Shown: one piece after another, positions 52,239 to 60,833 of the stretch
Layout of the letters: every line of letters starts with the position of its first letter
How positions within the stretch are numbered: position 1 is the stretch's first letter
Assembly: GCA_902525735.1 (NCBI GenBank)
Contig: CABZIF010000003.1
Coordinates: forward strand, 1-64,000
From: an uncultured SAR86 cluster bacterium
GTDB lineage: Bacteria; Pseudomonadota; Gammaproteobacteria; Magnimaribacterales; AG-339-G14
Length of the DNA stretch: 64,000 bases
Reading direction: 5' to 3'
Translations under genes and position numbers: made by a program
Notes under the pieces: model-generated
The model's database searches: none
Seen by the model: the letters and a program-made list of their open reading frames with translations, nothing else
Told to the model about the DNA's origin: nothing

Positions 52239-52729
52239 TAAAATAAGAAAAAATAGATGCTAGACTTTGCAGTATTAGAATTACAGAAAAAATCAAAATA
52301 CAGCTTTTGTATAGATAAACAAATGGCAGTCCTCCTGGCTCTGGAGAAACTTCATAAATGGACCAGGAAAATAAAACATAATTTAAGGACAAGATAAATA
52401 TTGTCCATGCCATCGGCTGAAGAAAAATTAAGTTACCGATTAAATTAATTATTTTTTTATTTTTTTCACTCGATCGTCGATAAAAAATATCTACTCTTAC
52501 GTGTTCATCGTTTTCATAGGCATATGCTGAACAAAATAAAAAAGCTATACCATGAAGATAAATAACCATTTCTTGAAGACCTACAACCCCAATGCCTAAA
52601 AAAGTATCTTAAAAAAACTATCAAGGTTGTAAGAACAATCATTAAAAAAATGGCCCATGAGCTTATAATTCCTAAAGAATGAGGAAAAATTGTAAGTAAA
52701 TATTGAAATGTTTGATTGATATTTTTCAT
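52228..52729 (-). pseudogene. dctQ: TRAP transporter small permease (DctQ) with +1 frameshift
   Basis: Two track ORFs (52514-52729 and 52228-52569) are halves of one gene. The break is in the A6 run at 52598-52603 (T6 on the coding strand). With five T the frame reads VFLRYFLGIGVVGLQEMVIYLHGIAFLFCSAYAYENDEHVRVDIFYRR, the normal DctQ core. The repaired protein is about 166 residues with four helices. As written, translation stops early and the C-terminal half could only start at the internal ATG (MVIYLHG). Total length is 3n+1, as expected for a single inserted base. Confidence 0.82.
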
Positions 52730-52755
52730 TTCGATTTTATGATTTAATAATATCT

Positions 52756-53532
52756 ATGATTATTGTTTTATCACCTGCTAAAACCTTAGATTACGAATCT
52801 CCCCTCAATGGGTTTGATTATACAACTCCTAACTTCTTAGGTAAGTCAGAGTCGTTGATAAAAATAATGAGATCTTATGAACCTGAATACATTTCCGATT
52901 TAATGGGCTTAAGCGATAATCTTGCCTTTTTAAATTTTGAGAGATATCAAACTTGGAAAAAACAAAGCAAACCTTCTAAAGATTCAAGACAAGCGATATT
53001 CGCTTTTAAAGGAGATGTCTATCAAGGCTTGGACGCGGGTAATTTATCAAACTCAACTATTAATTATTCTCAAAATCATTTGAGAATACTCTCAGGCTTA
53101 TACGGACTGCTTAAGCCATTGGATTTAATTGCACCTTACAGATTAGAAATGGGTACTAAGTTGAAGTCTGGAGAGATAAATGGCTTGTATAATTTTTGGA
53201 AACCCGAATTAACAGAAGCTATCAATTCTGATTTGGCGTCTCAAAAAGAAAATACTTTGGTTAATTTAGCTTCAAACGAGTATTTCTCAGCTTTGGATCA
53301 GACAATGATAAACGGAAAAATCATTTCTCCAGTTTTTAAAGATTATAAAAATGGAAAGTACAAGATAATCAGTTTTTATGCAAAAAAAGCTAGAGGATCG
53401 ATGGCTAGGTTTATTCTAGAAAATAAAATAGAACATTCCAAAGAATTAAAAAACTTCAATTTGGATGGTTACAAATTTAGCAGGGAAGCGTCCTCTGAAA
53501 AAAATCCTACTTTTTTAAGAAAAGAAACTTAA
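52756..53532 (+). CDS. yaaA: Peroxide-stress protein YaaA (DUF328)
   Basis: This 258-residue protein begins MIIVLSPAKTLDYESP and contains SRQAIFAFKGDVYQGLDA, LRILSGLYGLLKPLDLIAPYRLEMGTKL and ASNEYFSAL, ending IISFYAKKARGSMARFI. All are hallmarks of YaaA. In E. coli it lowers free intracellular iron under peroxide stress and binds DNA through a helix-hairpin-helix-like motif. It is divergent from dctQ over 26 bases. Confidence 0.95.
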   Translation: MIIVLSPAKTLDYESPLNGFDYTTPNFLGKSESLIKIMRSYEPEYISDLMGLSDNLAFLNFERYQTWKKQSKPSKDSRQAIFAFKGDVYQGLDAGNLSNSTINYSQNHLRILSGLYGLLKPLDLIAPYRLEMGTKLKSGEINGLYNFWKPELTEAINSDLASQKENTLVNLASNEYFSALDQTMINGKIISPVFKDYKNGKYKIISFYAKKARGSMARFILENKIEHSKELKNFNLDGYKFSREASSEKNPTFLRKET

Positions 53533-53533
53533 G

Positions 53534-54397
53534 TTATTTAGCGGAAGACTTTCCGTAGTCTTTGATCTCCTGCATGTCTTGAAACTCAGGATCTCTCTTT
53601 TCCATATTCGACATCATTGCTTCTGCCATGTCTTCTTGAGGTAGCATTGCTCCACTCCAAAGAGCGTTATATTCTAATCCCTCTGCTATGGTGTGATCTC
53701 TAGAAAAATTAAGAATAGCTTTTGTGCCGTAAACAGCTAAAGGGCTTTTGGAAGCTATTACAGCTGCCATTTCTTTCAAGCCAGATACCATCTCTTCATG
53801 GCTTTCATATACTTTATTGACTAAACCAGCATCCAAAGCTTCTTCTGCAGGCATTCTTCTTCCGGTGTAAGCGAGCTCTCTTACTTTTCCTTCAGGAATA
53901 ACTCTAGGTAACCTTTGAAGAGTCCCAATATCTGCTGCCATTCCTATATTTACTTCTTGAATACAAAAGAAAGCATCTTTACTAGCAAATCTCATATCAG
54001 CAGCTGTAACTAAATCTAGTCCGCCACCAATACATCCACCTTGAATTCCAGCGAGAACTGGTATTCTCAATTTTTCTAATTTGGAGAGCATATCTTGCAA
54101 CTCTTTAGCTACTCTATAAAGATTTTCTCCAATCCTTGCTTTATCTGGAACATTCGTTTTCTTTTCCGAATCGCTACCAAGAGTTCCAAAATTTTTAAGA
54201 TCCATACCTGCGCAAAAATGTTTGCCAGTTGAGGATAGAATCAACACCCTCAGAGAAGCATCTCTATCTATTTCATCTAAAATTCTCGGCAGTTCATACC
54301 AAAAATTCATAGTCATTTTATTTAAATCTTCTCCTTTATTTAAAACAAGGTGGCCAACACCATCTTCTGATGAATATTTAAAGCTTTCGTAATTCAT
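53534..54397 (-). CDS. Dienoyl-CoA isomerase-like crotonase (ECH1 type)
   Basis: This 287-residue crotonase resembles mammalian delta3,5-delta2,4-dienoyl-CoA isomerase. CIGGGLDLVTAADMRFA supplies the Asp, and CIQEVNIGMAADIGTLQRLPR supplies the Glu and second Asp of the ECH1 catalytic set (D176, E196, D204 in rat, from memory). FCAGMDLKNFG forms the oxyanion hole. It would shift double bonds during breakdown of odd-position unsaturated fatty acids. A short protein gene lies 24 bases upstream on the same strand. Confidence 0.88.
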   Translation of the reverse strand: MNYESFKYSSEDGVGHLVLNKGEDLNKMTMNFWYELPRILDEIDRDASLRVLILSSTGKHFCAGMDLKNFGTLGSDSEKKTNVPDKARIGENLYRVAKELQDMLSKLEKLRIPVLAGIQGGCIGGGLDLVTAADMRFASKDAFFCIQEVNIGMAADIGTLQRLPRVIPEGKVRELAYTGRRMPAEEALDAGLVNKVYESHEEMVSGLKEMAAVIASKSPLAVYGTKAILNFSRDHTIAEGLEYNALWSGAMLPQEDMAEAMMSNMEKRDPEFQDMQEIKDYGKSSAK

Positions 54398-54421
54398 AAT
54401 TTCTCTCCTGATTTTTTATTT

Positions 54422-54592
54422 CTACTCTTTTAAATCTTTTACTAAACTGTCTGCCACTTCTTCAAGTTCTTCAATTAAGTCGTACGAACTATGATATGGC
54501 ATAACAACCTTTCGACTTTTTTTGCTCAATCTTTTTAAACCGTTAGATATTTCTTCTGCTTTCTCTAACAATTCTTTGTTATTTTCGCTCAT
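54422..54592 (-). CDS. Short helical protein (56 residues), not in ORF track
   Basis: The frame from ATG at 54592 to TAG at 54422-54424 gives MSENNKELLEKAEEISNGLK, ending EELEEVADSLVKDLKE. It is charged, likely two amphipathic helices with the central KKSRKVVMPYHSSYDL linker, resembling short coiled-coil proteins. It fills a gap that would otherwise be 258 bases. It is placed 24 bases upstream of the isomerase gene on the same strand and is probably co-transcribed. No family is recognised; coding potential is supported by balanced codon use and composition only. Confidence 0.5.
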   Translation of the reverse strand: MSENNKELLEKAEEISNGLKRLSKKSRKVVMPYHSSYDLIEELEEVADSLVKDLKE

Positions 54593-54655
54593 AATTAAAA
54601 TTTAAAGAATTACATTGTAAATCAAAACTTAAAATTTAAAAGATTTCATTAAAAA

Positions 54656-55465
54656 ATGAAGACAAAAGAGCTTGTTCAGCCAATAAAATTAATTATGGAG
54701 GGAGCTTCTAAATTAATTATTGAAATTTATGAAAGTCAGAAAAATATCGATGTTCAAAGAAAAAATGATGATTCTCCTTTGACGATTGCAGATTTAAGAT
54801 CAAATGAATTGATTTCTGCTAATTTAAAAAAGTTAATTCCTGATGTTCCAATTATTTCTGAGGAAGGAGAAGGGAAAATTAATAAGGAAGAAATTTTTTG
54901 GCTAATAGATCCTTTAGATGGAACCAGAGAGTTTATTCAAAAGAGTGACGAATTTACAATTAACATAGCCTTAATAAAAGATGAAAAACCTATATTTGGG
55001 GCAATATATATTCCCATTAAAAAAACTTTTATCGTTGGAGGTACAGATTTTAAAGCTTTTAGTGAAAAGAATGGTGAAAAGAGAGATCTTAAAACTTTTT
55101 TTTCCAGAGAAACTTGTCGAATAACTATAAGCAAGCAGCATCAAACTGGTGAAGAACAAAGATTCATAGATTTTTTAAAAAATAAGTTTAAAAAAGTAGA
55201 ACTTTTTCCTGCAGGAAGCTCTCTAAAAATTTGCTTAGTAGCTAGTGGTGATTGCCACATCTACCCGCGTTTTGGTGACGTAGGTCAGTGGGATATTGCG
55301 GCAGGACACGCTATATTAAAAGCTTCAGGAGGCAACATCGTGGACTTGAATATGAATGAAATTAAATACAATACCGAAAAAACTTCAAAAATAAATGGAT
55401 TTTATGCCTTATCAAATGAAGTATTTTTTAGTAAAATTATTCAAGAAAATCAATATTTTAAGTAA
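54656..55465 (+). CDS. cysQ: 3'(2'),5'-bisphosphate nucleotidase
   Basis: This 269-residue inositol-monophosphatase-fold enzyme has ADLRSNELI, IISEEGEG, the metal motif FWLIDPLDGTREFI and VGQWDIAAGHAILKASGG (WDxAAG). These indicate CysQ/SuhB superfamily; the DPLDGTREF form is that of CysQ. It removes the 3' phosphate of PAP formed in sulfate assimilation. No Shine-Dalgarno is visible. It precedes rpoH on the same strand, 55 bases apart. Confidence 0.92.
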   Translation: MKTKELVQPIKLIMEGASKLIIEIYESQKNIDVQRKNDDSPLTIADLRSNELISANLKKLIPDVPIISEEGEGKINKEEIFWLIDPLDGTREFIQKSDEFTINIALIKDEKPIFGAIYIPIKKTFIVGGTDFKAFSEKNGEKRDLKTFFSRETCRITISKQHQTGEEQRFIDFLKNKFKKVELFPAGSSLKICLVASGDCHIYPRFGDVGQWDIAAGHAILKASGGNIVDLNMNEIKYNTEKTSKINGFYALSNEVFFSKIIQENQYFK

Positions 55466-55520
55466 AATAATATCTTTTTATATGCAAATAACGCATTTTT
55501 AAGTATAAAATTCGACTTAT

Positions 55521-56372
55521 ATGGGTAGACAACTGCAACCAATGGATATTTCAGCCCCAGGTCAAAACCTGGAGTCATATCTATCTTCTATACAAAACAT
55601 AGCTATTTTAACGCCAGAACAGGAAAAAAAATTAGCTGAAGACCTTTATTATAACGACGACCTTGAAGCAGCGCGTCAATTGGTAATGGCACATCTTAGA
55701 TTTGTAGTCCACATTGCCAGAGGATATGCGGGATATGGATTACCTCAATCAGATTTAATTCAAGAAGGAAACGTAGGACTTATGAAAGCCGTTAAAAAAT
55801 TTAATCCAGAGGTAGGTGTAAGGCTTATATCCTTCGCAGTGCACTGGATTAAATCTGAAATGCATGAATACATAATTAAAAATTGGAAAATAGTTAAGGT
55901 TGCTACGACGAAAGCTCAAAGAAAGCTTTTTTTCAATCTTAGAAGTCAAAAAAAAGAATTAAATTGGTTAAATCCTGAAGAGATCAAAGTCATATCCGAA
56001 GAACTCGGAGTTGATGAAAAATCTGTAAAAGAAATGGAATCAAGGCTTTCTTCATCTGACATGTCGTTCGATCCTCCAACTGAGGCCAGTGATGAACAAG
56101 CTTCATTCAGTCCATCAGGCTTCTTAGCAGATGACACATGTGATCCTGCCGACATAGTAGAGAAAGAAGATTCTGACGATTTTAGTTATGAGGCTCTTCA
56201 TAAAGCAATGGAAGAACTTGATCCTAGAAGTAAAGAAATACTTGTTGATAGATGGCTAGAAGAACAAAAGCTCACACTTCATGAATTAGCAGATAAATAC
56301 GGCGTTAGTGCCGAAAGGATAAGGCAAATAGAAAAAGCTGCAATGGAAAAAGTTAGAAGCTTTATTTCCTAA
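55521..56372 (+). CDS. rpoH: RNA polymerase heat-shock sigma factor (sigma-32)
   Basis: This 283-residue sigma-70 family protein has region 2 (LRFVVHIARGYAGYGLPQSDLIQEGNVGLMKAVKKFNPEVGVRLISFAVHWIKSEMHEYI), the RpoH box QRKLFFNLR and a region 4 helix-turn-helix (LHELADKYGVSAERIRQIEKAAMEKV). These identify RpoH. The upstream sequence has TATAAA ending 12 bases before the ATG and no Shine-Dalgarno, implying a very short leader. The long structured 5' leader and downstream box that make E. coli rpoH an RNA thermometer are not obvious here. Confidence 0.95.
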   Translation: MGRQLQPMDISAPGQNLESYLSSIQNIAILTPEQEKKLAEDLYYNDDLEAARQLVMAHLRFVVHIARGYAGYGLPQSDLIQEGNVGLMKAVKKFNPEVGVRLISFAVHWIKSEMHEYIIKNWKIVKVATTKAQRKLFFNLRSQKKELNWLNPEEIKVISEELGVDEKSVKEMESRLSSSDMSFDPPTEASDEQASFSPSGFLADDTCDPADIVEKEDSDDFSYEALHKAMEELDPRSKEILVDRWLEEQKLTLHELADKYGVSAERIRQIEKAAMEKVRSFIS

Positions 56373-56386
56373 AAATTTGATATCAA

Positions 56387-56596
56387 ATGACTAAAATTAA
56401 GATACTTCTTAATGGCAAATCTCGTGAGGTCCCTGAAGATTTATCAATTAAAGAGCTTTTTACATTCTTGGATTTATCTGAAAAACATTGTGCAGTGGAA
56501 ATTAATAAAGAAATAATTTTTAAAACGAACTGGGATAAGAGGTTGCTTATTAATAAGGATAAGGTGGAGATAGTAAGAGCCATAGGAGGCGGCTAA
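56387..56596 (+). CDS. thiS: Sulfur-carrier protein ThiS
   Basis: This 69-residue ubiquitin-fold protein begins KIKILLNGKSREVPEDLSIKELF and ends EIVRAIGGG, with the C-terminal Gly-Gly that is thiocarboxylated for thiazole synthesis. Fourteen bases follow the rpoH stop, so it may be read from the rpoH transcript. The final Gly codons (ggaggcggc) also form the AGGAGG ribosome site for thiG. Confidence 0.93.
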   Translation: MTKIKILLNGKSREVPEDLSIKELFTFLDLSEKHCAVEINKEIIFKTNWDKRLLINKDKVEIVRAIGGG

Positions 56597-56598
56597 TT

Positions 56599-57384
56599 TT
56601 GGAAAAAGATCCCTTAATTATTGCAGGGAAAGCATACAATTCTCGGTTACTTGTTGGTACGGGAAAATACTTAAGTGAAAAGCAGGCTCTAGAAGCTATA
56701 AAAGCTTCAAATAGTGAAATCGTTACAGTAGCTGTTAGAAGAGTAGAGCTAGATTCCGAAAACAGATCTGACTCAATTTTAAATTACATAACGCCAGAAA
56801 AATATAAAATCCTGCCAAACACTGCTGGTTGTTTTAGTGCTAAAGAGGCAATTCGAATAGCCTGTTTAGGCAGAGAATTATTAAATGGTGAGAATTTAAT
56901 CAAACTGGAAGTTTTAAAAGATAAGGAAACTCTTATGCCTTTGATGGAGGAAACTGTCGCAGCTGCAAAAGAACTTGTTTTACTAGGTTTTGAAGTCATG
57001 GTGTATTGCACGGATGAAATTGACTATGCTATTAACCTTGAAGATATAGGTTGTGTTGCAATTATGCCTTTAGCTTCTCCGATTGGCTCCGGCCAGGGAA
57101 TCATCAACCCGGATTCCATAAATAAAATAATTGAAAAAATTTCATGCCCAGTAATTATTGATGCAGGAATTGGAGCTGCATCAGAAGTCTCAGTTGCCAT
57201 GGAAATGGGTTGTGACGGTGTCTTATTAAATACGGCTATAGCGAAATCAAATAATCCAGTGTTAATGGCTGAAGCAATGAGAGATGCAGCAATAAGCGGG
57301 CGAAAATGTTTTCTAGCTGGCAGAATACCTGTAAAAAAAATAGCTGATCCAAGCTCTCCAACCAAAGGGATAGTTGATTCTTGA
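56599..57384 (+). CDS. thiG: Thiazole synthase
   Basis: This 261-residue TIM-barrel enzyme contains LLVGTGKYLS, EIVTVAVRRVEL, LPNTAGC, LIKLEVLKD (with the imine-forming Lys), LASPIGSGQGI and CDGVLLNTAIAKSNNPVLMAEAM, all diagnostic of ThiG. It assembles the thiamine thiazole from DXP, ThiS-thiocarboxylate and dehydroglycine. The start is TTG, ten bases after the AGGAGG in the end of thiS. thiH/thiO is not adjacent. Confidence 0.95.
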   Translation: MEKDPLIIAGKAYNSRLLVGTGKYLSEKQALEAIKASNSEIVTVAVRRVELDSENRSDSILNYITPEKYKILPNTAGCFSAKEAIRIACLGRELLNGENLIKLEVLKDKETLMPLMEETVAAAKELVLLGFEVMVYCTDEIDYAINLEDIGCVAIMPLASPIGSGQGIINPDSINKIIEKISCPVIIDAGIGAASEVSVAMEMGCDGVLLNTAIAKSNNPVLMAEAMRDAAISGRKCFLAGRIPVKKIADPSSPTKGIVDS

Positions 57385-58040
57385 AAAATTCTATCAAAAG
57401 TTTTTCCAAAGCAAGGTCACGTTCTTCAATAAAAAACAAAAGACTTCTTTCGATAGCAGATAAAACAATTATTTGGTCTGAAGAAAACTTTAAAGACTTT
57501 AAATTTTTATTTAATGACTCTACTAAATTAAATTTAGAAATCGGATTTGGCGATGGAATTTTTTTATTTGATCAAGCTTTAAATAATCTAGAAGAATCTT
57601 TTATTGGTATAGAAGTATTTGAATCAGGACTAATGAATACTTATAACAAAATAAAAAAGTCTAATTTAAAAAACCTAAAACTTATCAACGGAGATGTAAT
57701 TCAAATTTTATCTAGAAATAAAAGTAAAAACTTATTTGATTTGATAATTATTCTTTTCCCGGATCCTTGGCCAAAATCGAAACACAAGAAAAGAAGATTA
57801 CTTAAAAGTGATTTTTTTATAGTTTTGCAATCTCTGCTTAAAAAAGACGGGAAGATTATCGTAAAGACTGATTGGCAGGACTATGCTGAGGAAATTAGAG
57901 AGACTTTGAATAAATTAGACTACAAACATACTCACATTTATGAAACAAACAATTTCAAAGAGCTGAAAACTAAATATGAAATAATTGCATTAAAAGAAAA
58001 CAGATCAATTAATAAATTTTTGATTCCTTCAATAAGGTAA
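57381..58040 (+). CDS. trmB: tRNA (guanine-46 N7)-methyltransferase
   Basis: This 219-residue SAM methyltransferase has LNLEIGFGDGIFLFDQA (motif I), FIGIEVFESGLM, LIIILFPDPWPKSKHKKRRL (the TrmB signature) and a C-terminal TKYE. A TTG start overlaps the thiG stop by four bases. The N-terminal 30 residues are basic, as in other TrmB proteins. The 3' end overlaps rdgB by 32 bases on the other strand. Confidence 0.93.
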   Translation: MKNSIKSFSKARSRSSIKNKRLLSIADKTIIWSEENFKDFKFLFNDSTKLNLEIGFGDGIFLFDQALNNLEESFIGIEVFESGLMNTYNKIKKSNLKNLKLINGDVIQILSRNKSKNLFDLIIILFPDPWPKSKHKKRRLLKSDFFIVLQSLLKKDGKIIVKTDWQDYAEEIRETLNKLDYKHTHIYETNNFKELKTKYEIIALKENRSINKFLIPSIR

Positions 58041-58599
58041 TCATCTTTAAAGTGGACATAGTTCTATGACTTATTCTCATCCTTTCAGTTTTGGAGATTT
58101 CAGCTAAAGTTAAATTAGAGTTTTTTACTTGAAATATTGGGTCGTAACCAAAGCCGCCTTTACCTTTGGGAGAATCTATTATTTTTCCAAATAGCTCTCC
58201 ATAGGAAAAAAAAGGATTTTTCAACTCAGGGTCCAAAAAAGACAAGATAGAAACAAATTTGGCAGATCTATTTTTTTTTAGACTTATTTCTTTTAATAAT
58301 TTGTTGTTATTCAAAGAATCATTACCTTTTTCACCGGCATATCTAGCAGAAAAAATTCCTGGAGCCCCATCCAAAGCCTCCACCTCTAATCCAGAATCGT
58401 CTCCAAGAGAGGGAAGCCCCGTTATCTCAGCAGCAAACTTTGCTTTTAGGAAAGCATTCTCTTCATAGCTGTTTCCAGTTTCAGCAATATCCTCATTGCT
58501 AAATCTAGAAATAGGTATGAGTTCGATATTTGTGTTTTTAAATAAATAGTTGAATTCTTTCAACTTTCCAGCGTTTCTTGAAGCCAGAACTATTTTCAA
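58009..58599 (-). CDS. rdgB: XTP/dITP diphosphatase
   Basis: This 196-residue HAM1-family enzyme begins KIVLASRNAGKLKEFNYLF and contains GLPSLGDDSGLEVEALDGAPGIFSARYAG and KGKGGFGYDPIFQV. It hydrolyses dITP, XTP and related abnormal purine nucleotides. It overlaps metW by four bases (start) and trmB (end, antisense). Confidence 0.95.
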   Translation of the reverse strand: MKIVLASRNAGKLKEFNYLFKNTNIELIPISRFSNEDIAETGNSYEENAFLKAKFAAEITGLPSLGDDSGLEVEALDGAPGIFSARYAGEKGNDSLNNNKLLKEISLKKNRSAKFVSILSFLDPELKNPFFSYGELFGKIIDSPKGKGGFGYDPIFQVKNSNLTLAEISKTERMRISHRTMSTLKMITLLKESKIY

Positions 58600-59183
58600 G
58601 ATTTTTTTTCTAGTTTGTAAACCGCAATTTCAGCAAATAAGTTCGGAAAAAAATTAGATAAAAAAGTACTTTCGCCAGAAGCTTTTATTAATTTTTTCTC
58701 TGAGATTTTTATGTTTGAGTTTTCACATAAAGATTCAAAATCCTTTAAAGAACATAAATGAAGATTGGGAGTTGAATACCATGAATGCGGTAAGGCTGAA
58801 GATACTGGCATTTTCCCGGTTAAAAAAAGCTGTAACCTACACTTAAAGTTAGCAAAATTTGGAATACTCACAATACACTCTTTACCTATCCTGATGATTT
58901 CAGACAAAGCTAGATCAGGCCTTTTTAATGCTTGAATCGATTGACTCATCAAAACCAAATCAAAAGATTGATCTCCGAAGTTACTTAAACCTTGATCAAT
59001 ATCCTGTTCAATAACATTTAATCCTTTTGATAAACTAAGCTGGATGTTATTTTCGGAAATATCCACTCCAAGTCCGTTAATGTTCAATTCTTTTTTTAGT
59101 TCAAAAAGCATTGATCCATCACCACAGCCAAGATCTAGGATATGAGAGTTTTCGGGAATCCATTTATTAACTATTTTATACAT
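58596..59183 (-). CDS. metW: Methionine biosynthesis protein MetW
   Basis: This 195-residue methyltransferase-fold protein has ILDLGCGDGSMLFEL, VIEQDIDQGLSNFGDQSFDLVLMSQSIQAL and SVSNFANFKCR-like SIPNFANFKCRLQLFLTGKMPVS, plus WYSTPNLHLCSLKDFE. The pairing with MetX, eight-base overlap included, is the standard metXW arrangement; MetW partners MetX in homoserine acylation in several proteobacteria. Confidence 0.94.
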   Translation of the reverse strand: MYKIVNKWIPENSHILDLGCGDGSMLFELKKELNINGLGVDISENNIQLSLSKGLNVIEQDIDQGLSNFGDQSFDLVLMSQSIQALKRPDLALSEIIRIGKECIVSIPNFANFKCRLQLFLTGKMPVSSALPHSWYSTPNLHLCSLKDFESLCENSNIKISEKKLIKASGESTFLSNFFPNLFAEIAVYKLEKKS

Positions 59184-60276
59184 CCGAACTCAAAAAGGTT
59201 TTAATGGTATTTACGTATCTATTATCTGGAAACAAAAATCCATCATGCCCCTGAAAAGATTCAATATTTACGTAACTGACAGGTTTTTTTGCTGCAACTA
59301 AGGAATTTACAATTTCTTTGGATCTTTTAGGCGAAAATCTCCAGTCAGAAGAAAAAGAAATTATTAGAAAATTTGACTTTGTTTGCTCGAGACTAGAAAT
59401 TAAATTTCCATCAAAATACTTAGCAGGATCAAAGTAATCTAATGCTTTTGTCATTAGTAAATAAGTGTGAGCATCAAACTTATCTGAAAAATTGTCTGCT
59501 TGATATCTTAAATAGCTCTCTACTTCAAACTCAACATCATAGCCGTATTCAATTTTTTCTTTTTTTAAATCTCTATCAAATTTTTCCTTCATTACCTCTT
59601 CTGACAGATATGTAATGTGACCTAACATTCTAGCTAAGCCAAGACCTCTTTTCGGATGATGAGTGCCTTTTTCAAAATCTGGATCATTTACAATTGCTTG
59701 TCTTGCAACTTCGTTAAAAGCTATATTCTGAGCACTTAATTTTGGAGCAGCCGCGATAACGACTGACTTTTCAACCAAATCAGGATAATCAATAGCCCAT
59801 TGAAATGCTTGCATGCCTCCCAAACTTCCTCCTGCAACAGCAAGCCAACGGTCAATTCCTAAATGAGATCTTAATAAATTTTGGCTATTGATCCAGTCTT
59901 TAACTGTTACTAACGGAAATTCTTTTCCAAACTTTTCATTTGTCAAAGGGTTAATGCTTGAAGGTCCAGTAGATCCATGACAACCGCCTAAATTATTCAA
60001 TGAAACTACAAAATATTTTTCTGTATCAAATGCTTTCCCAGGCCCAATCAACTCATTCCACCAGCCAGGCCGCTTGTCATTTTCGTTGCTTAAACCAGCA
60101 GCGTGATGATTTCCACTCAAAGCATGACAAATAAGAACAGCATTGTCTTTTTTATCAGAAAGCTTTCCATATGTTTCATATATAAGTTCAAAGCCATCTA
60201 GACTTTTGCCAGATTCGAGTGAAAATGTACCATCAAATAAAAAAATCTCAGGTTCAATTATTCCTAATTCACTCAT
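59176..60276 (-). CDS. metX: Homoserine O-acyltransferase MetX
   Basis: This 366-residue alpha/beta-hydrolase enzyme has LICHALSGNHHAAG, the nucleophile elbow AVAGGSLGGMQAFQWAI, FSSDWRFSPKRSKEI and FQGHDGFL with the catalytic Asp and His. It acylates homoserine in methionine synthesis; in gammaproteobacteria with MetW the donor is often succinyl-CoA rather than acetyl-CoA, so I leave the donor open. Confidence 0.94.
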   Translation of the reverse strand: MSELGIIEPEIFLFDGTFSLESGKSLDGFELIYETYGKLSDKKDNAVLICHALSGNHHAAGLSNENDKRPGWWNELIGPGKAFDTEKYFVVSLNNLGGCHGSTGPSSINPLTNEKFGKEFPLVTVKDWINSQNLLRSHLGIDRWLAVAGGSLGGMQAFQWAIDYPDLVEKSVVIAAAPKLSAQNIAFNEVARQAIVNDPDFEKGTHHPKRGLGLARMLGHITYLSEEVMKEKFDRDLKKEKIEYGYDVEFEVESYLRYQADNFSDKFDAHTYLLMTKALDYFDPAKYFDGNLISSLEQTKSNFLIISFSSDWRFSPKRSKEIVNSLVAAKKPVSYVNIESFQGHDGFLFPDNRYVNTIKTFLSSDV

Positions 60277-60831
60277 TTAAAATAATGTTGGTAAGTTCAT
60301 GCTGAATCTTAAATTATCTAAAATTCTATCAATTTGGATTAATAAAAAGAAAACAATAATTGGAGAAAAATCCATGCCTCCAAAGTTAGTTAGTCTCTGA
60401 AAAGGCTTCAAAAGAGGTTGAGTTATATTATGACAAATACTTAGAAAAGGGTTGTTAGAGGTCGGCGCTACCCAACTTCCAATAATTGAAATAAAAAGTG
60501 AGAATCTTAAAATTTGAGAAATTAAAAAAAATAAGCTCAAGATAGACCAAGAAATAGCGTTAACTAAATCAAAGTCCATTTCTTTACTGGAACTAAACAA
60601 ATAAAAGGAAATAAACTTGAGATCGATAATCCAAAAGATACAGGCTAAGTCTATTCCAAACATAATGGGTAAAAATATCCTAAATGGTCTACAAAAGGGG
60701 TCCAAGGTAGAAAAAGATAGTTTTACGATTGGATTGAGAAAGCTAATCTCAAAAAATCTAAATAACAAATAAAAAGAAAAAACAATTGCTAATAAATTTG
60801 TCAATATTGAAGAGGCATAAAGTGGATCCAT
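60277..60831 (-). CDS. yggT: YggT-family membrane protein
   Basis: This 184-residue protein holds two YggT repeats, each a helix pair, with the conserved FLSICHNITQPLLKPFQRL and LSFSTLDPFCRPFRIFLP segments. The position between metX and proC-yggS is standard for gammaproteobacteria. It is thought to act in osmotic or cell-division-related membrane functions; the exact role is unknown. Confidence 0.9.
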   Translation of the reverse strand: MDPLYASSILTNLLAIVFSFYLLFRFFEISFLNPIVKLSFSTLDPFCRPFRIFLPIMFGIDLACIFWIIDLKFISFYLFSSSKEMDFDLVNAISWSILSLFFLISQILRFSLFISIIGSWVAPTSNNPFLSICHNITQPLLKPFQRLTNFGGMDFSPIIVFFLLIQIDRILDNLRFSMNLPTLF

Positions 60832-60833
60832 TT

